DNA of 64,000 nucleotides. Origin: Halobacillus salinus. Its GTDB lineage: Bacteria > Bacillota > Bacilli > Bacillales > Halobacillaceae. Of this stretch, positions 33,870 through 42,644 are shown piece after piece; the stretch's first letter is position 1; every line of letters starts with the position of its first letter. Under the pieces are notes generated by a model. The model searched no databases. It saw only the letters and a program-made list of their open reading frames with translations, and had not been told where the DNA came from. The position numbers and the translations under genes are program-made. The DNA lies in the NCBI RefSeq assembly GCF_004684905.1, contig NZ_SRJC01000007.1:1-64000 (forward strand). Reading direction: 5' to 3'.

Positions 33870-33943
33870 CGAGCATGCTTCTATGGTTTTTCTCTCCCCT
33901 TTCCGGGAATGTTTAGAAGAGGAAGATTGAAGGAGGAAACAGC

Positions 33944-35395
33944 ATGGATACTTGTGTCATAGTATGGTTCCGCAAAGACTTGCGCGTCCATGACCATCAA
34001 CCCTTAATCCGAGCAGCCAAAAGCAGCTTACCTGTTCTCGGTGTATATAGTTTTGATCCAGATGAATATAGCGATACGGCTTATGGTTTCACGAAAACCG
34101 ACCTCCATCGCGCCCAGTTCATCCGCGAGAGTGTAACCGATCTACGCGATACCCTATCCGATATTGGTGTACCGCTCCTGATACGTCATGAACACCCAGC
34201 CAATACGTTCGCTTCCATCCGTAAGGAAATGAACATCGAGTCCGTATTTTTGCATGAAGAGATCGGCAGCGAGGAGCAACAGGTCGAACAAGCAGTACGC
34301 TCCGAGTTACCCGGTACGACCTTCGTCGTCGACCATGGCCACAACCTGTATCACCCAGACGATCTCCCTTTTGACATACAGGACCTACCCGATACCTTTT
34401 CACAGTTTAGAAAAAAGATCGAGAAAAACGGGACAATGGTGCGTCCATCTTTGCATCCGCCCAAACACGTCCAAGGCGCTGACCTACCCTTCAACCCCGG
34501 TGAACCCCCATCCTTATCAGAGCTTGGCCTGGAGGAGCCGGAGCGTGAACCGAGGTACAGAGGTGGATCCTCCAATGCGAGGCAACGCCTGATGGGATAT
34601 GTGTTCGAGAAGGACCGCCTCCGAATGTACAAGGAAACCAGGAACGGCATGCTGAAGGAAGACGATTCATCCAAGTTTTCGCCATGGCTTGCGAACGGTT
34701 GCTTATCTCCTAAGATCGTGTACGAGCAGATTCTCAAATACGAGGCAGAGCGCGTAAAGAACAAGTCGACTTATATGCTCTACTTCGAGCTCTTGTGGCG
34801 GGACTACTTTCACCTCGTTCACAGAAAGCACGGCAACCGTATCTTCTTCCCTTCAGGATTACGAGATGTGGAAGTACCTTGGAATTACAACAAAGCGCAT
34901 GCTGAAGCATGGCGTGAAGGAAAAACTGGCTACCCGCTTGTCGACGCTGCTATGCGCGAGCTGAAAGAGACCGGCTTCACCTCGAACAGAGCTCGCCAAA
35001 ACGTAGCCAGCTTTTTCACGAAGAACCTCGGCCTTGACTGGCGGGAAGGCGCTGCCTGGTTTGAGTCTCAGCTTGTCGACCATGACGTGGCGAGCAACTA
35101 CGGCAACTGGCTCTATATCGCAGGTGTCGGTAATGACGCCGTCCAGTTCCGGGCCTTCAACGTGGAAAAACAAGCAAAAGACTATGACCCTGAAGGCGCC
35201 TATTTACGTTACTGGCTGCCGGAATTGAAAAACGTACCTGCACCGTGGATCTTCAATCCGCGTGAGATGGGAATGGTTGAACAGGAACAATACGACGTCA
35301 TCCTAGGAGAGGACTACCCGCTTCCAATCGTCGATTTACTAGCTGCGATGCAGGAGCGTAAGTCCGTGTTTTTGGACGCGATGCAGAACGAGTAA
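33944..35395 (+). CDS. DASH-type cryptochrome / DNA photolyase
   Basis: A 483-residue FAD protein. N-terminal alpha/beta antenna domain (1-135, VIVWFRKDLRVHDHQPL) and C-terminal helical FAD domain. DASH-branch patterns are seen: FSPWLANGCLSPKIVYEQI, LLWRDYFHLV, TGYPLVDAAMRELKETGFTSNRARQNVASFFTKNLGLDWREGAAWFE and VASNYGNWLYIAGVGNDA. DASH members repair cyclobutane dimers, mainly in single-stranded DNA, using blue light. AAGGAGGA precedes the ATG. It is divergent from a MerR-like gene with shared operator region. Confidence 0.88.
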   Translation: MDTCVIVWFRKDLRVHDHQPLIRAAKSSLPVLGVYSFDPDEYSDTAYGFTKTDLHRAQFIRESVTDLRDTLSDIGVPLLIRHEHPANTFASIRKEMNIESVFLHEEIGSEEQQVEQAVRSELPGTTFVVDHGHNLYHPDDLPFDIQDLPDTFSQFRKKIEKNGTMVRPSLHPPKHVQGADLPFNPGEPPSLSELGLEEPEREPRYRGGSSNARQRLMGYVFEKDRLRMYKETRNGMLKEDDSSKFSPWLANGCLSPKIVYEQILKYEAERVKNKSTYMLYFELLWRDYFHLVHRKHGNRIFFPSGLRDVEVPWNYNKAHAEAWREGKTGYPLVDAAMRELKETGFTSNRARQNVASFFTKNLGLDWREGAAWFESQLVDHDVASNYGNWLYIAGVGNDAVQFRAFNVEKQAKDYDPEGAYLRYWLPELKNVPAPWIFNPREMGMVEQEQYDVILGEDYPLPIVDLLAAMQERKSVFLDAMQNE

Positions 35396-35396
35396 A

Positions 35397-35442
35397 GGTT
35401 TTGGCGCGATTTTCTCTATTTGCGCGCGACCCGACCAAAACC
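35397..35442. other. Long-loop inverted repeat after the photolyase gene
   Basis: GGTTTTGG (35397-35404) is mirrored by CCAAAACC (35435-35442); between them lie GCGCGA and GCGCGCGA blocks that could pair partly. It precedes the ordinary terminator. Could be a decayed dispersed repeat or an mRNA 3' structure. Confidence 0.4.
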
Positions 35443-35456
35443 AGATACAAGCACAA

Positions 35457-35486
35457 AAAAAGCTCGCCCAAACAGGCGAGCTTTCT
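35457..35486. terminator. Terminator between convergent photolyase and M48 genes
   Basis: Perfect stem AAAGCTCGCC / GGCGAGCTTT with a 6-base loop; T runs on both strands. Confidence 0.85.
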
Positions 35487-36743
35487 TCATTTCTGATATT
35501 CCTCTAACATATGAATCCGCTCCATCATCGTCGGATGACCATAATACAAGTACTTGATCACAGCAGGCGGATTCACATCGCTCAGGCCATTGACCGTGAG
35601 CTCCTGAAACGAGCCGATGGCGGCATCGACATCGCCAGTCATTTCAATCGCATATCGGTCTGCGTCCGCTTCCGCTCCTCTGGAGAACGTCATTTCTATC
35701 GGTTGCGCGACGAAGCTCAAGATCGATAACACGATGAACAGGACAGGTAAGCCTGCGATATCGGCAACACCCTTGATATTCATCCGCTTCCCATAGCGAC
35801 GGAACAGCCACGTCAGAATCCTGTAAGTGAGGTACAGTCCGACGAAGCTCCCAGCTAATACGCCTACTAAGTTCCAGTATAGATGGTTCATCACGTAATG
35901 TCCGATTTCATGGGCCATGATGAACAGGACCTCGTTATCCTTAAGGCGAGTCAGCGTCGTATCCCATAGAACAATACGGAGACTCGAGCCAATTCCGTTC
36001 ACGTACGCGTTCATGCTGTTGGTCTCTTCCGACATGTTGACTTCATACACTCGGTCAGCCGGCACCTCTGCTTCATCGGCAAGTGCGAGAATCTTTTCTT
36101 CCAATTGCTTATCTTGTAGTTCATAAAAATCGTTATATAGTGGATCAATAATGACAGGCTGAATGAACATCATGAGCGCGATAAACGGGATGAGGCCGAT
36201 CCAGGCATAGAGCCACCACCGTTTTTCGAAACGCTGCATCAGTAAATAAAGCACGGTAATAAGCAGAGCCATCGTTATGTAGCCGATCCAGAAGCTGATC
36301 ATCTCGTCGCGCATCCACCCGGAGAACGTGTCGGTGGAGATGCCGTATCGGACGGATAGGAAACGATATGCGTAATCAAACGGAAACGTCAGAAACCAGG
36401 AGAGACCGGACAATAGCAGGACATAGATCGGGATCGATACGATACGAAACCGTGAGATGCTCTCTCCGAACTTTTTGAAAAGGTGAGACAATCCGAACAG
36501 GAACACGCCTAGATAAATAATCCACTCCAAAGGAATCGTGGCAAGCGATAAGAAGTTCCGGTAGCGAGAATATTCCTGACTCAACTCGAGCTGACGGTCG
36601 GTCATAAAGGTGGCGGGATCGGCGGCAGAGCCTTGGTAAGCGGCCGGTACTCCGAAATCGGACCACTGGAACAAGTAGAGCCAGACGAGCAGGAGGTAGA
36701 TCGGATATAGGATCAACGTCCACTTCACTATTTTCTTCTTCAA
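35487..36743 (-). CDS. M48-family membrane metalloprotease
   Basis: A 418-residue Ste24/CAAX-protease-like enzyme (similar to B. subtilis YhfN): about six helices, peptidase_M48 N-terminal region, zinc motif HEIGH at about residue 276-280 (FIMAHEIGHYVMNH) and the third ligand Glu in SRGAEADADRYAIEM. It should act in membrane protein quality control. The start is TTG at 36741-36743 behind GGGGGTG, before KKKIVKWTL; no better codon is nearby. Confidence 0.87.
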   Translation of the reverse strand: MKKKIVKWTLILYPIYLLLVWLYLFQWSDFGVPAAYQGSAADPATFMTDRQLELSQEYSRYRNFLSLATIPLEWIIYLGVFLFGLSHLFKKFGESISRFRIVSIPIYVLLLSGLSWFLTFPFDYAYRFLSVRYGISTDTFSGWMRDEMISFWIGYITMALLITVLYLLMQRFEKRWWLYAWIGLIPFIALMMFIQPVIIDPLYNDFYELQDKQLEEKILALADEAEVPADRVYEVNMSEETNSMNAYVNGIGSSLRIVLWDTTLTRLKDNEVLFIMAHEIGHYVMNHLYWNLVGVLAGSFVGLYLTYRILTWLFRRYGKRMNIKGVADIAGLPVLFIVLSILSFVAQPIEMTFSRGAEADADRYAIEMTGDVDAAIGSFQELTVNGLSDVNPPAVIKYLYYGHPTMMERIHMLEEYQK

Positions 36744-36809
36744 ATGTCACACCCCCGTCCATTTTCTTCTATTGTACAAGTCTCCCCTCAAAATTAGAAC
36801 TTATAACGT

Positions 36810-36838
36810 AAAAGAGGCTACCTGAAAAGGCAGCCTCA
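36810..36838 (-). terminator. Terminator after the glucanase gene
   Basis: Stem GAGGCTGCC / GGTAGCCTC (one G-T pair) with TTTTACG following on the minus strand. Confidence 0.75.
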
Positions 36839-36849
36839 TGAGATATTAA

Positions 36850-39807
36850 TTATTGTTGAACTTCCAAATGAACGTTATCGAGCTCGATTGTATGCTCTTC
36901 TGCAAATTGTCCCATCAGATACTTCAAGGACACGGTCTCATTCTTCGGCATTTCAAACTCGTAGGTGAACGTTTCGAACTCATTAGATAGGGTGATAATT
37001 TTCTCTAGGTAACGAGAATATTGCGCATCCTCCAACGTGAATTCAATATCACGAGCGATAGAAGACCTAGCATCAAATGAAAGCTTGTACGTCACCCCTT
37101 TGGCTAGCTCCAGTCCAGGGTGCTCCGCTAACACGCTCCACGCTTCATTACCAGCGTTCGTAATATCGATTGTCAGCACTTCTTTTTGTACATCTACATT
37201 AGCATTAGCATCAAAGTGGATATACTCAGACCAGGCATCCATTCCGTTAGCGAAATCACCGTTGGTTAGTGGCGTCAGGTCAATGTTGTCGTAATCAACG
37301 TACGTAGACGTCTGCATTAATTCAACGTCGTCCATATAAACATCAGATGCCGACTGCCCCATATAAAACTTCAGCTGTCCCTCAAGGTCTGAATTCTCTG
37401 TCGTCATTTCAAATGGTACCGTGTATGTCTTCCATTCCTCTGTTAAGGAAACCGGTTTCGGTTCCGCGTAATTCTTCCTGTCTTGGCCGATGAATCCAAC
37501 TTCTATTTCTCTTGCTTGCTCCGCTCGAGCTCGGAATGTCAGTTCATATGTGTTCCCTTTCAGGAATTGGAGACCAGTTTGTTGCAACTGGATATCTTCT
37601 TGGCTTTTGCCTTCTGCCTCGATGTCCATATGCATGACACGCTCATCTGGGTTCACGACTGCTTCCGCTTCTGCACCGTTTTGAACGATTGTATCCCAAT
37701 AAGCTAAGCGTGTTGCGTCCCCTTGGTCAAACGTACCGTTGTAAACATGGTTCCCATCACCAAGCGGTTCTTTTTGAGTTGATTCTTCTTGTTGTCCCGT
37801 AATATCTTCTACACGTACATTGCCGATCCAAACTGGGTTCGCATTCGTTCCCATGTTGAATTCTAAGCGTGCAGCTAAGTCATTCTCTTGCTGGTGTGTA
37901 AACGTGTAGGAATAGGACTGCACGTCACTAGTCAGGTTGAACGTCTTCTCGCCGGAATAATTAGCATACCCGCGTTCCGATCCGCCAGATACTTTTGTCA
38001 TCAGCGTACGGCTCGCATCCGTTTTGGCATCAAACGTCACTTCATACGTATGCCCCTGCATGATCGCAAGGTGCTGAATGAGTTGAAGCGACCATAGTGC
38101 ATTACCGGCATTCGTGATTTCTGTCTTAGCGAACGTTTCGCCGTTCACTTCATCCGTCGCAATGCTTCCTACTCCGGCGAAATCAGGCAGCGTGAGGAAG
38201 TTCCAATACGTATCGTCCATCGTATCTGTGTTCTCGTCTACTACATTAAAACCTTCTTCGTAATTTTGATCATAGATTAGGTTACCGTCTTCTGTCGGCT
38301 GCTTCGCATCTTCTGGTAATGGTTCGATTTCACGTGTCGGCTCGACCGGCTCGCGGTAGTCGCGTCCTGTCAGTTCATAGGCACGCACATAGTCGACTTC
38401 CATTTGACCAGGGAATTCGGTTGTCGCATCCGGATCGCCACCATACCAGCCGCCTACTGCTAGATTCAGAATCATATAAAATTCTTGATCAAACGGTGCC
38501 GGGTACGTGTAGTTCGTTGCTTCATTCGTTCCCTTCGTGAACCAGTCGTTCAATGTCTGGTAGAGTTCGCCGTCTACGTACCAACGAATTTCACCAGGCT
38601 CCCATTCGATCGAGTACGTATGGAAGTCTGTATAGTCGCTGCCTTCAGGGAAGTGGTAATCCTTCGCTTTGTACGTGTTGTTCGGAAACTCTTCTCCGAA
38701 GTGTATCGCACCACCGATTGTATCGGTGTCACTCCCCGCTGCTTCCATAATGTCGATCTCACCGGAAGTCGGCCATTCACCATAAACGCTGTCTTCAGGC
38801 ATCATCCAGAATGCCGGCCAGTAGCCTTGACCTTCCGGAAGCTTCATTCGTGCTTCGAACTTCCCGTACTTTTTACTGAACAAACCTTTCGTCTTCAGCT
38901 TTGCAGACGTATAATCATACGTTCCGAACTGATCAGTTGTTTGTTCTTTTTTCGCCTTGATGACAAGCTTTCCGTCTTCGATAAAGGAGTTTTCTTCAGA
39001 GTCCGTATAGTACTCCTTCTCATTGTTTCCCCAGCCTGGAGATACGCCGTCTCCATTCTCATCAACAATCCAGTTTCCAATGTCGTACGTCCATTTATCA
39101 GGGTCGATCTCTTCTGTTAAAAACTCATCGCTCCATACAAGCGACCAGTCAGAAGAATCCGTTCCAAACGCATAAATAGAAACTTGCCCAACATCAGAGT
39201 CCATCAATTTCACTGCGTTCTGCACCGTCTCATCAATATAAACGGTACCTTCCACGGTTACGGAATCAAGCACGACGCCTTCTGTTCCGATTCCTCTTGT
39301 AATATGAAGGTCACCTTTGATCGTGACATCCTTCAATGTGACACCAGGTCCACTGATCAAAGCGTTTCCTTCTACCGTTTGGTCGCTGTACGTTCCTTCG
39401 GTGTACACACTTTCCGCTAATTCGTTCGCATAATGTACCGCATCCTTAAGCTTTAGAGGCTTATTCGCCTTCTTTGCATCAGGCCATTCTACAGTCGGAA
39501 AAACATAGGAAAGTACTTCTAATGCTTCCCCTTGCTTCATCACAGACTTTTCATTCGCCTTGAAATCCGGCAGATATCCATTCGATTCTGCAATTTCAAG
39601 TGCATCCCCTTCACCCTCTGACACCCCGATCCATTGATTCACCATATCGATAAATGCCAGTTTAGACATGGCAGCATTGGATTTAGGTGGGTAGAACGAT
39701 TTTTCTTCCAGCCATCCCAAAGAATCGTCTTTCTTCTCAGCAAATACAGCTGTTGTTCCAACCAACGACAGGGTCAGAACCATACAGAGTAACAGAAATT
39801 TTCTCAA
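36850..39807 (-). CDS. Secreted GH16 beta-glucanase with three carbohydrate-binding modules
   Basis: A 985-residue exported enzyme. Signal peptide 1-23 (AVFA), a region of about 25-130 of unknown type, a short beta-helix-like repeat (about 140-215, ISGPGVTLKDVTIKGDL), GH16 catalytic domain (about 220-485) with active site GEIDIMEA near residue 350 (nucleophile and acid/base Glu), a Pro/Glu linker, and three CBM4_9-like modules (about 510-665, 680-835, 840-985), each with N-x-G-N-A-x-W or AR-type strands. It is of the laminarinase (beta-1,3-glucanase) kind. TTG start with AGGAGGT upstream. The promoter region has a LacI-type operator and a cre site. Confidence 0.88.
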   Translation of the reverse strand: MRKFLLLCMVLTLSLVGTTAVFAEKKDDSLGWLEEKSFYPPKSNAAMSKLAFIDMVNQWIGVSEGEGDALEIAESNGYLPDFKANEKSVMKQGEALEVLSYVFPTVEWPDAKKANKPLKLKDAVHYANELAESVYTEGTYSDQTVEGNALISGPGVTLKDVTIKGDLHITRGIGTEGVVLDSVTVEGTVYIDETVQNAVKLMDSDVGQVSIYAFGTDSSDWSLVWSDEFLTEEIDPDKWTYDIGNWIVDENGDGVSPGWGNNEKEYYTDSEENSFIEDGKLVIKAKKEQTTDQFGTYDYTSAKLKTKGLFSKKYGKFEARMKLPEGQGYWPAFWMMPEDSVYGEWPTSGEIDIMEAAGSDTDTIGGAIHFGEEFPNNTYKAKDYHFPEGSDYTDFHTYSIEWEPGEIRWYVDGELYQTLNDWFTKGTNEATNYTYPAPFDQEFYMILNLAVGGWYGGDPDATTEFPGQMEVDYVRAYELTGRDYREPVEPTREIEPLPEDAKQPTEDGNLIYDQNYEEGFNVVDENTDTMDDTYWNFLTLPDFAGVGSIATDEVNGETFAKTEITNAGNALWSLQLIQHLAIMQGHTYEVTFDAKTDASRTLMTKVSGGSERGYANYSGEKTFNLTSDVQSYSYTFTHQQENDLAARLEFNMGTNANPVWIGNVRVEDITGQQEESTQKEPLGDGNHVYNGTFDQGDATRLAYWDTIVQNGAEAEAVVNPDERVMHMDIEAEGKSQEDIQLQQTGLQFLKGNTYELTFRARAEQAREIEVGFIGQDRKNYAEPKPVSLTEEWKTYTVPFEMTTENSDLEGQLKFYMGQSASDVYMDDVELMQTSTYVDYDNIDLTPLTNGDFANGMDAWSEYIHFDANANVDVQKEVLTIDITNAGNEAWSVLAEHPGLELAKGVTYKLSFDARSSIARDIEFTLEDAQYSRYLEKIITLSNEFETFTYEFEMPKNETVSLKYLMGQFAEEHTIELDNVHLEVQQ

Positions 39808-39831
39808 AGGATTACCTCCTAAAGATTTTAG

Positions 39832-39843
39832 GAAACCGGTTTC
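39832..39843 (-). promoter_or_regulatory. LacI-type operator upstream of the glucanase gene
   Basis: Perfect 12-base palindrome GAAACCGGTTTC, the kind of CG-centred site bound by LacI-family sugar regulators, 25 bases before the start codon. No LacI-family gene is in the window. Confidence 0.5.
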
Positions 39844-39897
39844 GTAAAAGACGAAAAAAAATCGTGGATGTTATTTTTCTATGTAGATCGCCCATCC

Positions 39898-39912
39898 AGA
39901 AAGCGCTTTCCT
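39898..39912 (-). promoter_or_regulatory. cre (CcpA) site upstream of the glucanase gene
   Basis: AGAAAGCGCTTTCCT has the full GAAAGCGCTTTC palindromic core of cre sites, 90 bases before the start. Predicts glucose repression. Confidence 0.65.
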
Positions 39913-40002
39913 GTATAGTTGTGTTTTATCGTACCACAATAGAACGCTCTTTCAAGAAAAAAATTCTGACAAATCAGAAGTTGGTACAAAAGAAGCACAT
40001 AC

Positions 40003-40033
40003 AAAAAAGGACTTGGTTTTACCCAAGCCTCTT
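40003..40033 (-). terminator. Terminator after the GNAT gene
   Basis: Stem AGGCTTGG / CCAAGTCCT (one mismatch) with TTTTTTG on the minus-strand side, overlapping the stop region. Confidence 0.65.
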
Positions 40034-40554
40034 TAAAAACGTTTCTCCATTCTAATATCGGACCACTTCTTCCCGTCCCAATAGGTAAACTCCTTCAACC
40101 TGCCAATTTCCTTATATCCAAGTCGTGAATAAAGATGGTGAGCCCGGGTATTGAATTCAAACACCCCAAGTTCGATACGACTCAGTCCGTGATTTTGGAT
40201 TTCCTCCTCTAAGAATTGGACGGCCTTAGCCCCAACGCCACGTCCGCGCCCAGTAGATTCTCCGATTGTAATACCAATCCATGCTGTACCTTCTTCTCTT
40301 TTCAGTAAGTGGGGAGGGTCCACCATGTAATTCATTTCCCCTACAAGCTCACCGTCTACGTTGATCAGGTAATAGAAATGGTTCTTCAGACGTTCCCTTA
40401 AGTCTTCCAGTGTTACAGAATGACGCTTTTCTAAATCCTCTTTTGTGTGATGAGGACGTGTTAATGGAATCAGCTCCGCATTATTTTCCCAGCGGGTAAA
40501 AGCATCCGCGTGCTCATGTTTCGGTTCGGTCAATGGTAGGAATTCGATCGTCAT
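40033..40554 (-). CDS. GNAT-family N-acetyltransferase
   Basis: A 173-residue protein of the RimJ/RimL-like acetyltransferase_3 branch. The acetyl-CoA pyrophosphate loop is seen as GRGRGVGAKAV (about residues 108-118), followed by LGVFEFNTRAHHLYSRLGYKEIG. Substrate unknown. It starts one base after the Nudix stop codon, with its ribosome site inside that gene (AAAGGGGAG), so the two are one operon. Confidence 0.82.
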   Translation of the reverse strand: MTIEFLPLTEPKHEHADAFTRWENNAELIPLTRPHHTKEDLEKRHSVTLEDLRERLKNHFYYLINVDGELVGEMNYMVDPPHLLKREEGTAWIGITIGESTGRGRGVGAKAVQFLEEEIQNHGLSRIELGVFEFNTRAHHLYSRLGYKEIGRLKEFTYWDGKKWSDIRMEKRF

Positions 40555-40555
40555 C

Positions 40556-41023
40556 TCAGCTCTCCCCTTTCAAAATAAGGTGTTCAGGTGAATCAGGAAT
40601 CTCGTTCAGGCGTTTATGAAGAAAAGTGGGTCTTATGTCATAATGGTGCAAGTCACGAAGGGGCAGCCACTGATAAATCAAACGGTCTCCCTCTTTCCCT
40701 GAGAATGGTTCGGTTTGTACTTTTCCTTGTTTCCGTTGAACCAAGTAATAGAATGCGAGCTCATGCAACGGTTGTTGCTTGTATGTAAAGAAGTTCTCTG
40801 TGACCCAAAGTGTGGATGCAACGGTGATGTCCTCTCCCAATTCTTCTCGCCACTCTCTTACAATACTTTCGTTCGTTGACTCGCCGATCTCGACGCCACC
40901 ACCAGGGAGCGCCCAATAGCTATCCTTTTGCTGACGGTGGAAAAGAATATGATCATCCTCTATTAATATGCCAGCCGCTCGATAATTGAATCTTGTCTGC
41001 TCGATTTGAAAACGAATGTCCAT
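40556..41023 (-). CDS. Nudix hydrolase
   Basis: A 155-residue pyrophosphohydrolase with an intact Nudix box at about residues 45-67: GGGVEIGE, then seven residues, then REWREELGE. Acts on nucleoside diphosphates linked to another moiety; the substrate is not evident. ATG at 41021-41023 has the spacing expected from AAGGGGG; an ATG two codons earlier is too close. First gene of a two-gene unit with the acetyltransferase. Confidence 0.83.
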   Translation of the reverse strand: MDIRFQIEQTRFNYRAAGILIEDDHILFHRQQKDSYWALPGGGVEIGESTNESIVREWREELGEDITVASTLWVTENFFTYKQQPLHELAFYYLVQRKQGKVQTEPFSGKEGDRLIYQWLPLRDLHHYDIRPTFLHKRLNEIPDSPEHLILKGES

Positions 41024-41103
41024 TCTCATCCCCCTTTCACTCTATTATATCGAATTCTAAACAAACGGGTTGTCATTTTGACCGATTCGTTATATACTCT
41101 ACA

Positions 41104-41119
41104 TGTGAATCATTTCACA
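41104..41119 (+). promoter_or_regulatory. Rex box 1
   Basis: TGTGAATCATTTCACA fits the Rex consensus TTGTGAAN4TTCACAA in both arms; 60 bases upstream of the nox -35. Confidence 0.7.
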
Positions 41120-41158
41120 ATATCACCTTGGGCTAACCAAGTTTTTTAATAGCACCTA

Positions 41159-41176
41159 TTGTGAAATGTTGAGCAA
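41159..41176 (+). promoter_or_regulatory. Rex box 2 (degenerate)
   Basis: TTGTGAAATGTTGAGCAA keeps a perfect left arm and a partial right arm; it ends four bases before the -35. Confidence 0.45.
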
Positions 41177-41180
41177 ATGA

Positions 41181-41209
41181 TTGGCAATCTTTTTTTAGAG
41201 AGATAAAAT
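41181..41209 (+). promoter_or_regulatory. nox promoter
   Basis: TTGGCA (41181-41186) and TAAAAT (41204-41209) with a 17-base spacer. Confidence 0.65.
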
Positions 41210-41226
41210 GTATTTATAAATTATCA

Positions 41227-41242
41227 TGTGAATCATTTCACA
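41227..41242 (+). promoter_or_regulatory. Rex box 3
   Basis: TGTGAATCATTTCACA again, identical to box 1, located about 18 bases after the -10, where bound Rex would block transcription while NADH is low. Confidence 0.75.
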
Positions 41243-41268
41243 TAAATCATCTAGGAGGTAACACATCT

Positions 41269-42600
41269 ATGAAAATCGCTGTTATTGGAAGTACGCACGC
41301 AGGAACCGCAGCAGTGAAAAACATGGCTCACTTGTACCCGGAAGCTGAAATTACAGTCTATGAACGAAATGACAATGTATCTTTCCTATCTTGCGGATTA
41401 GCGCTTTATGTTGGGGGCGTCGTCGAGGATCCCCAAGGACTTTTCTATTCTTCTCCAGAAGCATTGCAAGAGCTTGGCGTAACGATGAAGATGCAGCACG
41501 ATGTGGAAGAGATCGATACAGAAAAACAGACGATTAAAGCGACCAATCTAGTTACAGGAGAAAACGTACTGGATTCGTACGACAAACTCATTATGACGAC
41601 TGGATCATGGCCGGTCACTCCGAATATTGAAGGGATTGATCTTGGGAATGTCTTACTTGCGAAGAACTACAATCAAGCAAATACCATTATCGACCGCTCC
41701 AAGGATGCTACAAAAGTGACCGTTGTCGGAGGAGGATATATCGGTGTCGAGCTCGTAGAAGCTTTTGAAAAAGCGGGAAAAGACGTAACCCTCATTGACG
41801 GGGCGGACCGTATTTTAAATAAATATCTGGATCCTGAATTTACAGATCAAGTAGAAGAAGACTTTCGTAATCGTGGTATCACACTTGCGATGAATGAAAC
41901 GGTGCAACGCTTTGAGGGAGAAAGTGGCAACGTTCAGCGTGTCCTCACCAATCAAGGCAGTTATGAAGCAGATCTTGTCATTATGTGTGTCGGCTTCCGT
42001 CCGAACACAGGATTAGTGAAAGGCAAAGTAGACATGCTTGAGAATGGTGCAATTAAAGTGGATGAATATATGCAGACAAGTGATGCGAACATTTACGCTG
42101 CAGGAGATTGCTGTGCGGTGAAATACAACCCGACTGGAAGTCATGCTTACATCCCACTTGCTACAAATGCTGTAAGGATGGGAACGCTAGTCGCACGAAA
42201 CGTGATGGGACCGACTATGAAACACGTAGGCACGCAAGGAACGTCCGGTTTGCATATTTATGATTTAAACATGGCTTCTACCGGGTTAACAGAAACATCA
42301 GCTTCTATGATGGATATTCATGTGAAAAGTGTCACAATCGAAGATAGCCACCGTCCTGACTTTATGCCGACAGCAGAGAAAGCGAAGATGAAAGTAACGT
42401 ATGATCCGGCTACCCATCGTATTCTTGGGGCACAGGTGATATCCAAAGCCGACCTCACCCAGTCAATCAATACGCTGAGTGTTTGTATTCAAACTGGCAT
42501 GACGGTGGATGAACTCGGGTTTGTCGATTTCTTCTTCCAACCGCATTTCAACCAGCCATGGAACTTGATCAACCAAGCGGGACTCGCCGCAACACAATAA
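41269..42600 (+). CDS. nox: Water-forming NADH oxidase
   Basis: A 443-residue flavoprotein of the pyridine nucleotide-disulfide reductase family that oxidises NADH with O2, probably to water. Seen: FAD motif AVIGSTHAGTAAV, redox-active Cys42 in SFLSCGLALYVGG, NAD-binding VTVVGGGYIGVELVEAFEKAGKDV, and the second FAD motif YAAGDCCAVKYNP. It closely matches enterococcal Nox; CoA-disulfide reductase is the alternative. AGGAGGT precedes the ATG. Rex boxes around the promoter predict derepression when the NADH/NAD ratio rises, fitting an NADH-consuming enzyme. Confidence 0.9.
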   Translation: MKIAVIGSTHAGTAAVKNMAHLYPEAEITVYERNDNVSFLSCGLALYVGGVVEDPQGLFYSSPEALQELGVTMKMQHDVEEIDTEKQTIKATNLVTGENVLDSYDKLIMTTGSWPVTPNIEGIDLGNVLLAKNYNQANTIIDRSKDATKVTVVGGGYIGVELVEAFEKAGKDVTLIDGADRILNKYLDPEFTDQVEEDFRNRGITLAMNETVQRFEGESGNVQRVLTNQGSYEADLVIMCVGFRPNTGLVKGKVDMLENGAIKVDEYMQTSDANIYAAGDCCAVKYNPTGSHAYIPLATNAVRMGTLVARNVMGPTMKHVGTQGTSGLHIYDLNMASTGLTETSASMMDIHVKSVTIEDSHRPDFMPTAEKAKMKVTYDPATHRILGAQVISKADLTQSINTLSVCIQTGMTVDELGFVDFFFQPHFNQPWNLINQAGLAATQ

Positions 42601-42601
42601 A

Positions 42602-42636
42602 AAGAAGCTGCCTGAGCGACTCAGGCAGCTTTTTCT
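42602..42636. terminator. Terminator after nox
   Basis: Perfect stem AAGCTGCCTGAG / CTCAGGCAGCTT with a 3-base loop and T run; shared with the convergent small gene. Confidence 0.9.
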
Positions 42637-42644
42637 ATTTAAGG

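Noticed and set aside
38485-39120. 211-codon plus-strand open frame opposite the glucanase gene
   Set aside because: Antisense shadow rich in Cys, Arg and Phe with no ribosome site; the minus-strand GH16 domain is unmistakable.
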